Under the pieces are notes generated by a model. The model did no database searches and was not told the DNA's origin. It saw only the letters and a list, made by a program, of their open reading frames with translations. Below are positions 23,432-32,548 of a stretch of DNA of 64,000 nucleotides, in pieces. Made by a program: the position numbers and the translations under genes. Source of the DNA: CAYJAD01 sp964369995. GTDB lineage: Bacteria > Desulfobacterota > Desulfovibrionia > Desulfovibrionales > Desulfovibrionaceae. The stretch spans positions 1-64,000 of the forward strand of contig CAYJHH010000001.1 in the NCBI GenBank assembly GCA_964369995.1. Reading direction: 5' to 3'. The first letter of the stretch is position 1, and each line of letters opens with the position of its first letter.

Positions 23432-26400
23432 TTACCCTCTCCCGCCGTTAGATATATTCTGCACAGATTGCCTGTTGTTGTTCAGCATGGTCACAAATGT
23501 CTTGCCACCTTCGGGGCTCAGTAAGTAGTCCTTTACCTTGCGTTGGTCGTCCACGAGCACCACACTGGTGCTGCCACCGCTCTGACTTTGCGTGTTCTGC
23601 TGAGCGCTAAGCAAGCTAGCAATTTGGTCAAGCTTGGCGCCTAAATTACCACTATCCACACGAGAAATAACATTCTCGCCTGTTTGCAATATGGCAGGGC
23701 GTTCATCGTAAGACATGGCTGAACTGCTCGACATGTAGCCACCGCTATGCAGTCTGGGTGCATTATCAAATGTGGACATAGGCACTGTGCGAGTGGCTGC
23801 GCTTGCGCTACCCACTACGCCGCCATCATGGAAAATAAAGCTAGATATGCCGCCCAAAGACCCCATGCTACCGCCAGCAATAGAGCTTATGCCGCTACTA
23901 AAAACGGAACTTACTCCACCGCCCATACCAAAGCTAAAAGCTCCACCTATCATGCTAAAAAGCGATTTAATAGCCTGTTGTGTCATCATTTGGATGCCAA
24001 GATTAAGCAAATCTTGTAAAAGGGAATTGGTAAAGGTCTTAAAATCTTGCGCACCGCCCTGCAAAAAGGTCGTGAAGCTACTAGATACCGAATTAATAGC
24101 AGAACCAAGGCCATCTTCCATGAGCGAAGCTGTATCTTGTACGTCTTTTTTTAATGCTAAAAAGCCACGCTCAAGGCCAGAGCTCCAGTCCGTAGCCGTT
24201 TGCAATTGTGTAAGATAGGTCATTTGGTTAATATACTCTTGCGGTATACCTGCCAATTTCCATGCCTCTGCTTGTGCAGCTATGGCCTGATTTTGCAAGC
24301 TTATTAACCCGGCGTATTCACCGCCTGCCGCTATGAGCTGCTCATAAAATTGCAATTGCACATCAAGGTTTTCTTTGGCTTTAGCGTCAGCTTCTTCACT
24401 ATCCTCTTTTGCCCAAAGCTCACGCTGCGCCGCCGCAGTGGCAAGAATCTTTTCTTCATAGGCAGGTAATATTTGCAGTTGCTCATTTATCCATTTAACA
24501 AGCTGAGACTCCTCAAAGGCTCGTTCCGTCATGGTGAGCTGGTCATACTTTTCATTGAGAGCTTCAAGAGCACGAGCAGCTTCTTCGGCTTTACGCTTGG
24601 CTTCAGAGTCCCCACTGCCACCACCGACAAATGTTCTTGGCTTTGTCTCTTTAGTTTGTGGCGTTGCTGGCAAAGGCCCCATAAATTCACCTGCAGCCAA
24701 TTCTTGTGCTCTTCTTAATCTCCAAACATCATTTATTGCTCGTGTTATATTAGAGAAAAAACCTTCAGAAACCATACTTTTAAGACTTTCCCCAAAGCCC
24801 TTGGCTGCTTGGTCTCCGGCTAAAAGCTGCTCAATAAATAAAGCAATTTTATTATCAAACTGCTCACTTTCAATGGCGCCATCTTGAAGCTGTGTTACAA
24901 GGTTATCAAATGTATCTACATAAATTTGAAGCTCGCTATTAGGATAATATAATTCACCTATTCCTTTACCTACATATATACTACGAGACTGGCTTTTTAC
25001 ATATTCATCTACAGCATTGGTAGCTAACTCCCATTGAGCCACAGCAGACTCCACAGCTTTACTTTCCGCCAACTCCAATTGCAATTTTGCAGCTGCCCCA
25101 AGCTCTCCAGAAAAATTATTTGCTGCTTTGGTGCTAGCATCCAGCGCAGTGGCCACGCCACGCTGCGCTTCATCAAGTAGCCTTGCCGCTCTTTCGGCTT
25201 CACTTTCCCGTGTGGCAAGGTAAGCCATCCCGGCGCCTAACGCTGTAACAGCTACCCCAACAGGGCCGCCAAAAGCAGAAAGTAAGCTTGCCCCTGCGCC
25301 TTTAGCCAGCGTTGCCACTCTGCTCATGGTGGTGGAAGTTTGCATAACCACGCCACCAAAGGTGCTATACTGCGCCCCAAGAGTACCAAGTTGCAAGCCT
25401 GCCAGCTTTTTGGTGGCAATAAGCGTGGTTAAAGCCGTACCAAAAATAAGAGCATTATTAGATGCATCATGAAAGTTTTTGTTCAAATGGGTTAAGCTGG
25501 CATTTAAAATATCAAGCCCGCTAGACTCAATACCTCTAAAATTCTCCCCGGCACGTATGCTTAAATTAGCAAAATTACTGGCTAAGGTACTGTATTGTGC
25601 TTCACGAATTTCTGTATAGCCGCTAAAGGCATTATCAAGCGCATCATTGGTATTTTTAATTTCTTCACCAAAAGCTTGAAGTACAGCAAAATTGTCCTTC
25701 ATAAGCTTTAAAAAGCCCTGATAGGCTTCTTGTGAGCTAAAGGTTTGCGCTAAAGATTTTCCTGTTTTTTGTGCGCCTTCTTCTATTTTACGTAAAGCCC
25801 CTGCCCAGCCTTCTTCTTGTAAAAGGCTTTCAAAGGATACAATGCCCATGGCATCATACGCTTCTTGCAAATCTTTGGCAGGCTTTGCCAGCTCACTCAT
25901 AAGCGAGCGTAAACGTGTGGACGCCTCACTGGCAGAGCCGGAAGTTTGCGTGATAAGCGCCATGGATCCGGCAAGGTCGTAATATTCTACCCCAAGAGAT
26001 TTTGCCATGCCGGCAAGGTCACCCATGAGCGGCGCAAGCTCACGCACATTGGTCATGCCCAGCTTTTCCGTAGTGAAGAACATATTAGACGCCGTGGCTG
26101 CATCTAACACATCATGGCCATAGGCATTCATCACCTTGCCAAGGGCATTCACCGCCGTGGCTTGCTCTACCCCTGCAGCCTTCGCCGTTTGCGAGGCCAC
26201 CACAAGCATTTCCATAGCTTTCACAGGGTCGGTAATGCCTGCAGAAATAATTTGATAATACCCCGTGGTAAGTTCCGTGGCAGAACCAAGCTCCGCAGGT
26301 ATTTCCATCATTTTCTTTTTAATTTCTGCCGTGGCCTGATCAGTAACCTTGGTGGTTTCCCAAAGGGCTTTTTCAAAATTACCAAATTCCTGCAAAGATG

Positions 26401-26632
26401 CCGTGGCAGATATACCACCAAGCACGCCGCCGGCAGCGGCAAAAAGGTCACCGCCGCCCAGCGCTCCACCCAGAGCACCACTCAGAGCACCACCAATGCC
26501 GGTAAGGGCTTTATCTAGCGTTCCAATCTCTTGCCCTAAAGCCTTAGAGCTTTGCGCCACCTGCCTAAACGCAGAAGAAGCCCTATCAGTAGCGGATATG
26601 GTCATGGTATATTGACTGCTTTTACTACTCAT
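23432..26632 (-). CDS. tail tape measure protein
   Basis: The 1066-aa product is mostly helical. The N-terminal third has the TP901-type tape-measure core: FEKALWETTKVTD near residue 90, GLDILNASLTHLNKNF later, and conserved NALGKVMNAYG. Hydrophobic helical stretches lie around residues 400-470 and the C-terminus is Gly/Ser-rich. Length sets tail length, consistent with a long siphovirus tail. It follows the frameshift-encoded chaperone genes as in lambda. Confidence 0.95.
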   Translation of the reverse strand: MSSKSSQYTMTISATDRASSAFRQVAQSSKALGQEIGTLDKALTGIGGALSGALGGALGGGDLFAAAGGVLGGISATASLQEFGNFEKALWETTKVTDQATAEIKKKMMEIPAELGSATELTTGYYQIISAGITDPVKAMEMLVVASQTAKAAGVEQATAVNALGKVMNAYGHDVLDAATASNMFFTTEKLGMTNVRELAPLMGDLAGMAKSLGVEYYDLAGSMALITQTSGSASEASTRLRSLMSELAKPAKDLQEAYDAMGIVSFESLLQEEGWAGALRKIEEGAQKTGKSLAQTFSSQEAYQGFLKLMKDNFAVLQAFGEEIKNTNDALDNAFSGYTEIREAQYSTLASNFANLSIRAGENFRGIESSGLDILNASLTHLNKNFHDASNNALIFGTALTTLIATKKLAGLQLGTLGAQYSTFGGVVMQTSTTMSRVATLAKGAGASLLSAFGGPVGVAVTALGAGMAYLATRESEAERAARLLDEAQRGVATALDASTKAANNFSGELGAAAKLQLELAESKAVESAVAQWELATNAVDEYVKSQSRSIYVGKGIGELYYPNSELQIYVDTFDNLVTQLQDGAIESEQFDNKIALFIEQLLAGDQAAKGFGESLKSMVSEGFFSNITRAINDVWRLRRAQELAAGEFMGPLPATPQTKETKPRTFVGGGSGDSEAKRKAEEAARALEALNEKYDQLTMTERAFEESQLVKWINEQLQILPAYEEKILATAAAQRELWAKEDSEEADAKAKENLDVQLQFYEQLIAAGGEYAGLISLQNQAIAAQAEAWKLAGIPQEYINQMTYLTQLQTATDWSSGLERGFLALKKDVQDTASLMEDGLGSAINSVSSSFTTFLQGGAQDFKTFTNSLLQDLLNLGIQMMTQQAIKSLFSMIGGAFSFGMGGGVSSVFSSGISSIAGGSMGSLGGISSFIFHDGGVVGSASAATRTVPMSTFDNAPRLHSGGYMSSSSAMSYDERPAILQTGENVISRVDSGNLGAKLDQIASLLSAQQNTQSQSGGSTSVVLVDDQRKVKDYLLSPEGGKTFVTMLNNNRQSVQNISNGGRG

Positions 26633-26642
26633 AAGGGCTTCC

Positions 26643-26981
26643 TCATTTTATCTTATTTTTACTATGCTGCAAGACTAAGGTTTCACGCTCCAAAGCTTGT
26701 ATTTTTACAAAAAGCTCTTGCGTAACTTCAATGTTATATATGTTTGCCACCGCAAGCACGGCAGGATAATCTAACCCCACAAGGCTCATGCCCACACGCC
26801 ACTGCGTTTGCACAAGACACCAAAGTTTCCACGCACTAGAATTTTCAGCCAACAGCTGTGGCGGGTTATTTTCGCAAGCGGCGCATTCAAGTTTTTTTCT
26901 TTTACGCTGCGCATTCTTGCGGCACAGCTCACAATGTTCTATTTTTTCCTTATGGCCATAGTAACGACCATAAGCTAGGAG
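26643..26981 (-). CDS. tail assembly chaperone GT extension, read by -1 frameshift
   Basis: This frame lies downstream of and -1 to the G-like gene. Between its upstream stop and 26858 there is no ATG, GTG or TTG with a ribosome site; the first usable codon is a TTG. Read from the slip site it gives 112 residues: YGHKEKIEHCELC, a second CAAC pair, then a DUF1799-like domain (AWKLWCLVQTQWRVG). Fused to the G-like part it would make about 213 residues, the lambda GT equivalent that binds the tape measure. Confidence 0.75.
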   Translation of the reverse strand, partial: LLAYGRYYGHKEKIEHCELCRKNAQRKRKKLECAACENNPPQLLAENSSAWKLWCLVQTQWRVGMSLVGLDYPAVLAVANIYNIEVTQELFVKIQALERETLVLQHSKNKIK

Positions 26982-27283
26982 TTTCCCTCAGCTACCGGAG
27001 CCTTGCTTACATCATCAATATGTTTTTCAAGCTCCAAAACTTCAGATAAAGAAAGCTCAAGCTTAAGTTCTGCCCAGCCCTGCACGCAATAATTCAAAGG
27101 CTTTTCACGTATGGTGCGTGTCTTTTCTAAAAAGAGCACCTCGTCTTTTTTTTCATGAGGGTCAGCAGAAATATCTTGCGACATTTTAAGGCGCTCAAGG
27201 TTAATATTCCAATATTCTTCCCAAGTAAGAGGGCGAATTTGCACCACTTTGCCACTGTGTAATGTTTTTTCTGTATAATTCAT
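26975..27283 (-). CDS. tail assembly chaperone, lambda G-like
   Basis: The 102-aa product is acidic and helical, ending VAEGNS. It lies between the tail tube and tape measure genes. A slip site close to its 3' end allows a fraction of ribosomes to continue into the GT extension. Lambda-like phages need a fixed ratio of the short and long forms for tail assembly. Confidence 0.82.
   Translation of the reverse strand: MNYTEKTLHSGKVVQIRPLTWEEYWNINLERLKMSQDISADPHEKKDEVLFLEKTRTIREKPLNYCVQGWAELKLELSLSEVLELEKHIDDVSKAPVAEGNS
26981..26987 (-). promoter_or_regulatory. -1 ribosomal frameshift site GGGAAAC
   Basis: GGGAAAC fits the X XXY YYZ rule and is read G GGA AAC in the G frame, one codon before its stop. 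Slipping back gives GGG AAA and enters the downstream frame. Lambda uses GGGAAAG at the same place. Confidence 0.8.
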
Positions 27284-27294
27284 TGTATTTTTCC

Positions 27295-28494
27295 TTATGC
27301 ATAAGAAGCTACACGGTTAATAAGCGTATACGTCACCACGCTTTCACTCTGATCCACAAAAGCCGTTACCGTAATTTCCTGAGTAAGGCCGGATTTACTT
27401 TCTATGGGTGCGCCGCCAGTGGTGAGCTCAGTTTCGGGGAAATTTACACGAAACTCCTCCCCTTGCGCACCGGAGCAAGAAAGAGAAAAAGGCACCGTGG
27501 TGGAATTTTGCGAAAGCGTGGTATATTCATCATGCTCTAAAAATGCCGTCAGCGTGCATGTGCACACAGGGTCGCCTTCTGGTTGACGGCTACGTTTGCC
27601 AAGGTCGCCCACAGCCATACCGGCTTCAATACCAAAGGCCATTTCCACATTGCCGCTTTGAATATCGCCCACACGATTATTATTAATCCACAAGGCAAAT
27701 TCCTTATCTTGAAAAGGTAAAGCAGGCAGCAAAGTAGGCTCTGTGGCACTTACAGGTGTCGGCTTATATTCGCCGGAGCCTACGCTAAAATCCAATTCAA
27801 AACTCACTTCATTGCCTTCACCAAAGCCAAAATTTATGCCATTAAGCTTACAAAAAGAAAAAAGCTCATAAGGGTTAGCCGCAGCGCCCTCATCAAAGGC
27901 CAAGTATTTTTCTAAGGTCACCGTGGGCTGTTTTTTGGGCAATACAAATTCATGCTTATAAAAAGCTTCAGTAGTGCGCCCACGCTTGGCTGTGGCGGCG
28001 GCTATATCCTCCGCCGTATAGGCAGATTTTATGACAATTTTTGTGGCATCAGTGCCGTATTCCACCCGGTACGTGCCATCATAATTTGTGGTATCGGCAA
28101 TGGTAACAACGGTATCTTGTACAAAGGTATTGGCCGTGCAGGGCAAGCCCACATAACCTGCGCCTTCGTCCACCACTGCGCCGGCAATATCCACCGCTAT
28201 TTCTGTGGTGGTGGTAGGGGCGCCGCAAAGAGCACGCAAAATATGCCCAAGCAAAGGCGCATAGGAGGCTAGCACCACGCCGCCGCTATATTCCGGCGTG
28301 CCTTCATAGGGCTTGCCAGCGCCACGCTTACCAGAAATCACAGCAGAATTTTCCTTCACCGGCGTCACGGACATGGTTTCACTCATCATGGATAAGATGA
28401 CGCCACTGTCTGCTACATCAATGACGCCGGGCGCCGTTTCACGGTACATGGCCAGGCGACAATTGCCGCCGCTCACCTGATTAAAATTAGACAT
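27295..28494 (-). CDS. major tail tube protein
   Basis: The 399-aa product is strand-rich, Gly/Thr-rich and lacks membrane segments. The pattern (GILSMMSETMSVTPVKENS-like opening, repeated Ig-like strands, ALPFQDKEFALWINN) fits the large Phage_tube_2-type tail tube family. Position just before the G/GT genes supports it. Its stop-start junction with the next gene upstream overlaps by one base. Confidence 0.82.
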   Translation of the reverse strand: MSNFNQVSGGNCRLAMYRETAPGVIDVADSGVILSMMSETMSVTPVKENSAVISGKRGAGKPYEGTPEYSGGVVLASYAPLLGHILRALCGAPTTTTEIAVDIAGAVVDEGAGYVGLPCTANTFVQDTVVTIADTTNYDGTYRVEYGTDATKIVIKSAYTAEDIAAATAKRGRTTEAFYKHEFVLPKKQPTVTLEKYLAFDEGAAANPYELFSFCKLNGINFGFGEGNEVSFELDFSVGSGEYKPTPVSATEPTLLPALPFQDKEFALWINNNRVGDIQSGNVEMAFGIEAGMAVGDLGKRSRQPEGDPVCTCTLTAFLEHDEYTTLSQNSTTVPFSLSCSGAQGEEFRVNFPETELTTGGAPIESKSGLTQEITVTAFVDQSESVVTYTLINRVASYA

Positions 28495-28967
28495 TATTTT
28501 CTCCTTCCGCCTATGGCTAAGCGTTGCGTAAATGTAAGCCCCACATTACAGTAAATAAGGGGAAATGCTTCATAGTCGTACTCGCACTCATATTGTGAAA
28601 AAGACACACCATGCATACCATCTAAAGCATTTTGAACTATGTGAATAAGCATGGGCATGGCCTGAGCGCTTAAAAAGGCAATACCCTGCATATGGCGTGT
28701 AGATTCTTCCCCCATTCTCTTATCCACCACACCCAAAAGTATTCCCGTGCCATAAGTAATATTTCCTTCGCCATCGTTTTCCATGGTTTGCGGCAAAAGA
28801 ATGCAAAAAGGAGCGGCCTTTTTCCAATCTTGCCTTAGGCCATCAAAACCTATTTCTACAGTCCAGTCTTTGCCGTAAGCACCTTGTGCCAAATCGGCAA
28901 AGGCTTTATTGCTTATGAGGGCATCAGCAATACCAGCGCAAATATCAAAAGAATTAGAAATTTCCAT
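28494..28967 (-). CDS. tail terminator-like protein, 157 aa
   Basis: An N-terminal helix (DICAGIADALISNKAFADLA) is followed by alternating strands and a C-terminal strand (YCNVGLTFTQRLAI). Length, fold pattern and position between the minor tail Z gene and the tail tube match tail terminator (gpU) proteins. Sequence similarity to a named family is not certain. Confidence 0.6.
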   Translation of the reverse strand: MEISNSFDICAGIADALISNKAFADLAQGAYGKDWTVEIGFDGLRQDWKKAAPFCILLPQTMENDGEGNITYGTGILLGVVDKRMGEESTRHMQGIAFLSAQAMPMLIHIVQNALDGMHGVSFSQYECEYDYEAFPLIYCNVGLTFTQRLAIGGRRK

Positions 28968-29608
28968 TACATCTTCTCCATAAGGCGCTTTATTTCATGC
29001 TTAAGGCGATTGCTAAAAACAGAATCTGCCCGATCTTGCAAACGAGATTGTGCATCTTTATTTAAAAGTGCTGTAATGGGCGATGGGCCAAAAAGCTTTT
29101 GTATGGGATTTGGCTTGTTTGTTGTGCGATAAAACAAAGCACGGTGACCACTCTTCATGGTTGCCCAAAAAGGTTTTTCCCCATTGGGACCAAGCTTTAC
29201 CTTACGTGTACCTTGACTTTTTATCTTGGTGCTTACCCCCGCCCTTGGATTACGTTTTTTAGGGTTTACCCCTTTATAATTGGGCTGAGTTTTAGGCCTT
29301 GGCTGAAATAAATGTAAAGAAACACCCCTATATCCATAAAAAGTTATTTGCCCCGCAGCGTCATTTGCTTTGGCATTTTTAACCCTAATATTTTGGGTAA
29401 GCTCTCTTGTGGGGGCGGTATACGTTTCACGAGCAATACGAGCGCCAAGGGTACGCACAGAGCTCAAAGCTCTATTAATGGCTCTTACAGAAGCCTTTTG
29501 CACTTGCTCTGGCAAAAGATTGTAACGAGTAGATAGAGCCCTCACCTTATCCTCACCGGAAATCTGGACACTAAGACTATTTCTTGTTGAACCAATATAC
29601 GTGCTCAT
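28967..29608 (-). CDS. minor tail protein Z-like
   Basis: The 213-aa, strongly basic product has SVRAINRALSSVRTLGARIA, typical of the N-terminal helix of prophage minor tail protein Z, and later LFGPSP. These proteins act in tail completion near the head-tail junction. It overlaps the next gene by one base. Confidence 0.8.
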   Translation of the reverse strand: MSTYIGSTRNSLSVQISGEDKVRALSTRYNLLPEQVQKASVRAINRALSSVRTLGARIARETYTAPTRELTQNIRVKNAKANDAAGQITFYGYRGVSLHLFQPRPKTQPNYKGVNPKKRNPRAGVSTKIKSQGTRKVKLGPNGEKPFWATMKSGHRALFYRTTNKPNPIQKLFGPSPITALLNKDAQSRLQDRADSVFSNRLKHEIKRLMEKM

Positions 29609-29615
29609 ACCTTAC

Positions 29616-29951
29616 CTACCTATATAAAAGCTCAAGTCGTGTAACGCCGTCTTCATCACGGCATTTTTCAACGCCCCATTCTTCACCACGCCACACCACC
29701 ACAGAACCCACAGTAACCGCCGCTTCTGTGAGGGAAAGCGTAGGCAACCACAGCACTTCACGCCTTTGCCCAATTTCAGGCTCAAATTTTTTGGCATGGC
29801 TCGTTTCGGCTTCATCGGTAAGCACAGGTAAAATCATGGTAAATATCGTACCATCTTCTAGCTCAAAACCCATTTCTTCTTCTGCCGCAAATTCCTCTGC
29901 ATTTAAAAAAATGGACGCCACGTCTTTTTGCAATTGTTCTTTAAAAGACAC
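29616..29951 (-). CDS. head-tail joining protein-like
   Basis: The 111-aa product has an N-terminal acidic helix (DVASIFLNAEEFAAEEEM) followed by a small strand-rich domain. That helix-then-barrel pattern is typical of gpFII-like or Siphovirus head-tail connectors, whose opening helix often reads DvaavFfn.deFA. Position between lysis genes and tail Z gene fits. Confidence 0.65.
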   Translation of the reverse strand: MSFKEQLQKDVASIFLNAEEFAAEEEMGFELEDGTIFTMILPVLTDEAETSHAKKFEPEIGQRREVLWLPTLSLTEAAVTVGSVVVWRGEEWGVEKCRDEDGVTRLELLYR

Positions 29952-29955
29952 GCTG

Positions 29956-30198
29956 CTACTCCGTCATATTAAGAATTTCAGCTTTAATTTCTGCCGGCAA
30001 ATCAGAATGTGCCACCAAAACACGCAGCATTCTAAATTGTATGTCATTGCTTTTTTTTAGCTGATTAACCACTTTTTCATTGGCATCACGATGGATTTGG
30101 CAAGCAGCAGGGCTTACACTACGCATACGCACAGCTATTCCCACCACCAAAGAGCAAAAACTTGCTAAAAGCACGGACTCAAGGCCACTAAAAGTCAT
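29956..30198 (-). CDS. small membrane protein of the lysis cassette
   Basis: One N-terminal membrane helix (LESVLLASFCSLVVGIAV) is followed by a helical soluble tail (MLRVLVAHSDLPAEIKAEI). It overlaps the holin gene by 11 bases. Similar small proteins follow holins in other phages; it may be an inner-membrane spanin-like or antiholin protein, but no outer spanin is seen. Confidence 0.6.
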   Translation of the reverse strand: MTFSGLESVLLASFCSLVVGIAVRMRSVSPAACQIHRDANEKVVNQLKKSNDIQFRMLRVLVAHSDLPAEIKAEILNMTE

Positions 30199-30736
30199 GC
30201 TTTTTCTCCTGCTGTGTAGCTAGCAAAGTGTTTTTTTGAGCAGACCCTAGCGAAGAACCCAAATAATAATTCACCACAGAGGCAAAGGCTGAGCCTAAAA
30301 TACCAATGAGCATAAGCCCGCTGGCGCCAAGCTTTTCTTCACCGTAAATAAACAGCAAATACAGCATGCCAAAAAAACCCACAGTGACGATAAACGCTAT
30401 GATAGACGTCCCCCACGAGGCAGCATGGCCAGACTTAGCGAGCTCTATTTCTCGGGTTCTGGCAGACACCACATTGGCAAGCTCCGCTTGCAATTGCACC
30501 ACTTGCCACTCATGCAATCTTGCCTTTTCTTTATCTTCAAGAGCTTTAAGCTTTACATAAGCATCAGGGTCAGAAGCTATGGCTTGTGATATAGATATGG
30601 GGTCAGGCTCCACACCAAAGAGTGACCCCACCAAACCACCCACAGCCGTAAGAGCCATGCCCGGAGGGCCTCCCAAAATGGAGCCGATGACGGGTACTGT
30701 TGAAAGTAAGCTTTTGCCAAGTGTTCCCCAATCCAT
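30188..30736 (-). CDS. holin, GTA-type with three membrane helices
   Basis: The 182-aa product has an N-terminal hydrophobic region (PVIGSILGGPPGMALTAVGG), a charged middle helix (ALEDKEKARLHEWQVVQLQ) and two membrane helices near the C-terminus. This matches the 3TM holin family. It would release the endolysin to the cell wall. It follows the endolysin gene in the operon. Confidence 0.78.
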   Translation of the reverse strand: MDWGTLGKSLLSTVPVIGSILGGPPGMALTAVGGLVGSLFGVEPDPISISQAIASDPDAYVKLKALEDKEKARLHEWQVVQLQAELANVVSARTREIELAKSGHAASWGTSIIAFIVTVGFFGMLYLLFIYGEEKLGASGLMLIGILGSAFASVVNYYLGSSLGSAQKNTLLATQQEKKHDF

Positions 30737-30800
30737 AATGCTCTCCTTTAAGATAACACTGCGTAGTTTTTGCTACTTCGCTTCTTAACATCTTCCTACA

Positions 30801-30860
30801 GGCTGTTCAAAAAGTGTAAAGTACGAGTCTGACAACGTAGATTGCACTTTTTCAACAGCC
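30801..30860. repeat. 19-bp imperfect inverted repeat between endolysin and holin genes
   Basis: GGCTGTTCAAAAAGTGTAA (30801-30819) and TTGCACTTTTTCAACAGCC (30842-30860) pair at 17 of 19 positions around a 22-base loop. AAGTACGAGT occurs inside the loop and again just beyond the right arm, where it overlaps the end of the endolysin gene. It may be an RNA-processing hairpin or a small inserted repeat. Confidence 0.6.
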
Positions 30861-30862
30861 TC

Positions 30863-31468
30863 TTAAGTACGAGTAAGCCATCCACTTACAAACTTACGAT
30901 GATGAAAATTCTTAGCACCAAGGCCAATATAATGCCCCACTTGCAAGCCATTCAAAGCATGCACAAAAACATCATCTGCCACCCTATTTTCAAGCAAGAG
31001 CGCAATGGCCTTTAACGATTTGGGGCCAAGAGCGCCGTCTTCCACAAGGTCATCAAAATAGCGATCTTCGCCGGCAGCAGTTCTGCGCCAATTAAAGGCA
31101 TTGCACAGCCGCTGCACATAACGCCCAGAGCCATTGCGCCCAAGGTTAACAGCCTGCTCAAAAAGCTCATTGGCAACAGCTTGCGGAAACTGTGCAAGCC
31201 CCATTACGTCCCACCACTCTGTTTGGTACCAATCCGCCACCATATCAGCCAAACCTTCAACACTTGCCAAATGTGCACTAAACGTGCGTGCACCGGCAGC
31301 AAAGGAAGCATGCTTTTTGGCATTGTCCACAATGGCCCACCCCGTCCACTGGGGGAAAAAGTTACGAGCAATGCCGGCATACGTTTCGCCGCCGGCATCG
31401 CCGTACACATCGCACCAACCGCCTTCCCACTGCTTCACAGGGGCATAAGCTTCTTCAAAATTTGCCAT
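30863..31468 (-). CDS. GH108-type endolysin
   Basis: The 201-aa protein from the ATG at 31468 (an ATG 14 codons upstream is possible) has VKQWEGGW with the catalytic Glu, then YGDAGGETYAGIA, the signature of glycoside hydrolase 108. The C-terminal third (GALGPKSLKAIALLL, then the end) fits the PG_binding_3 domain paired with it. It would cut peptidoglycan glycan strands. No signal peptide is seen, so export depends on the holin. Confidence 0.9.
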   Translation of the reverse strand: MANFEEAYAPVKQWEGGWCDVYGDAGGETYAGIARNFFPQWTGWAIVDNAKKHASFAAGARTFSAHLASVEGLADMVADWYQTEWWDVMGLAQFPQAVANELFEQAVNLGRNGSGRYVQRLCNAFNWRRTAAGEDRYFDDLVEDGALGPKSLKAIALLLENRVADDVFVHALNGLQVGHYIGLGAKNFHHRKFVSGWLTRT

Positions 31469-31540
31469 ATTAGTACCTACATATTTCCAAAAAGGTTTTT
31501 CAAATATCATGGAGCTTACTCTTAAAGATGTACTTTAAGT

Positions 31541-32545
31541 TTAGGCGGCAGTTAGTTCATACAATGCTTCGGGGAAATTGCAGAGCATCAACGGGTTAGA
31601 CTGCCCTTCCACTTTAAAGCCCTTATCACCTTCAAGGGGTATCATCTGCGCATAATACGGCAAGCCATAGCTATTTACTGCGCTCATCCAGTTGGCAGGG
31701 GCGGTATATTCCGTAAATATGCCAGACCCTACTGGGTAAAAATGTGCTTTATTAGCTTCCACCAAGGTATTACCGCCCACCACTTCACTAGCTTCATAAA
31801 AAGTCACGCCGCCGTAAGTGAATCCACGCTTGCGGTAATCATTATCGCCAAAAGAAGCTTGGTTAGCCGACCAAAGAGCATAGGCCTCCCGCACGTATTT
31901 ATTGCCCACAAGGGCGTCATAAAAATTACTACCCACGAGAGCCTCAATGCGCATAAAAGGCACGCCGCCCATACCGGCGTCAACGCTGCGTTTGGCAGTA
32001 AGAATGGCTTTTTGCACAGGGTTATCTTTAACGCTTTCCGTGGTGGGAATGGTAAGCGTACCTGTACTTTTCGTAGCCCCAAAAAGGTTAAATAAATTGA
32101 GCAATTCTGTAGAGCCATCGGCATCTAAAATCACACCTTTTACCGCGCCAAGGCGATGCCATTCCTTAGTCATATCAATGTTATTTTTTATGATAGCTAG
32201 CTTGTTATTTACGGCCACCACCACAGGCTCTGGCTCATTGGTGCCAAAAGAGCGCACATCTTGCACATCTTCTGGGCGAATATTATCTTCTTGCGGTAAA
32301 TGCGTTGTTTGAATGGTTTTGCGAGAGCGAGCATCCCCTTTCCCGGCAAGGCTTTGAGCAGCAGCGGAGCGGTCTTGATTCGACACCAAGGTAATGCGCC
32401 CTTTTTTAATGTCTAAATCCACATGTGTGGTACGCACCGATTCTTGACCAAAAAGCGCAGCAAGGCGCATGGGCATGGCAGGTAATTTATTAATAGCTTG
32501 GGTCATTTCTGCCTGAGTAAAGGCAGTCAAATTTTGCATAGGCAT
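31541..32545 (-). CDS. major capsid protein, lambda gpE-like
   Basis: The 334-aa product has the pattern of the phage capsid E family: RLAALFGQESVRTTHVDLDI early, AKRSVDAGMGGV in the middle, and KGFKVEGQSNPLMLCNFPEAL at the C-terminus (split here as KGFKVEGQSNPL and MLCNFPEAL). It follows the decoration protein gene by 3 bases. Confidence 0.93.
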   Translation of the reverse strand: MPMQNLTAFTQAEMTQAINKLPAMPMRLAALFGQESVRTTHVDLDIKKGRITLVSNQDRSAAAQSLAGKGDARSRKTIQTTHLPQEDNIRPEDVQDVRSFGTNEPEPVVVAVNNKLAIIKNNIDMTKEWHRLGAVKGVILDADGSTELLNLFNLFGATKSTGTLTIPTTESVKDNPVQKAILTAKRSVDAGMGGVPFMRIEALVGSNFYDALVGNKYVREAYALWSANQASFGDNDYRKRGFTYGGVTFYEASEVVGGNTLVEANKAHFYPVGSGIFTEYTAPANWMSAVNSYGLPYYAQMIPLEGDKGFKVEGQSNPLMLCNFPEALYELTAA

Positions 32546-32548
32546 GGT

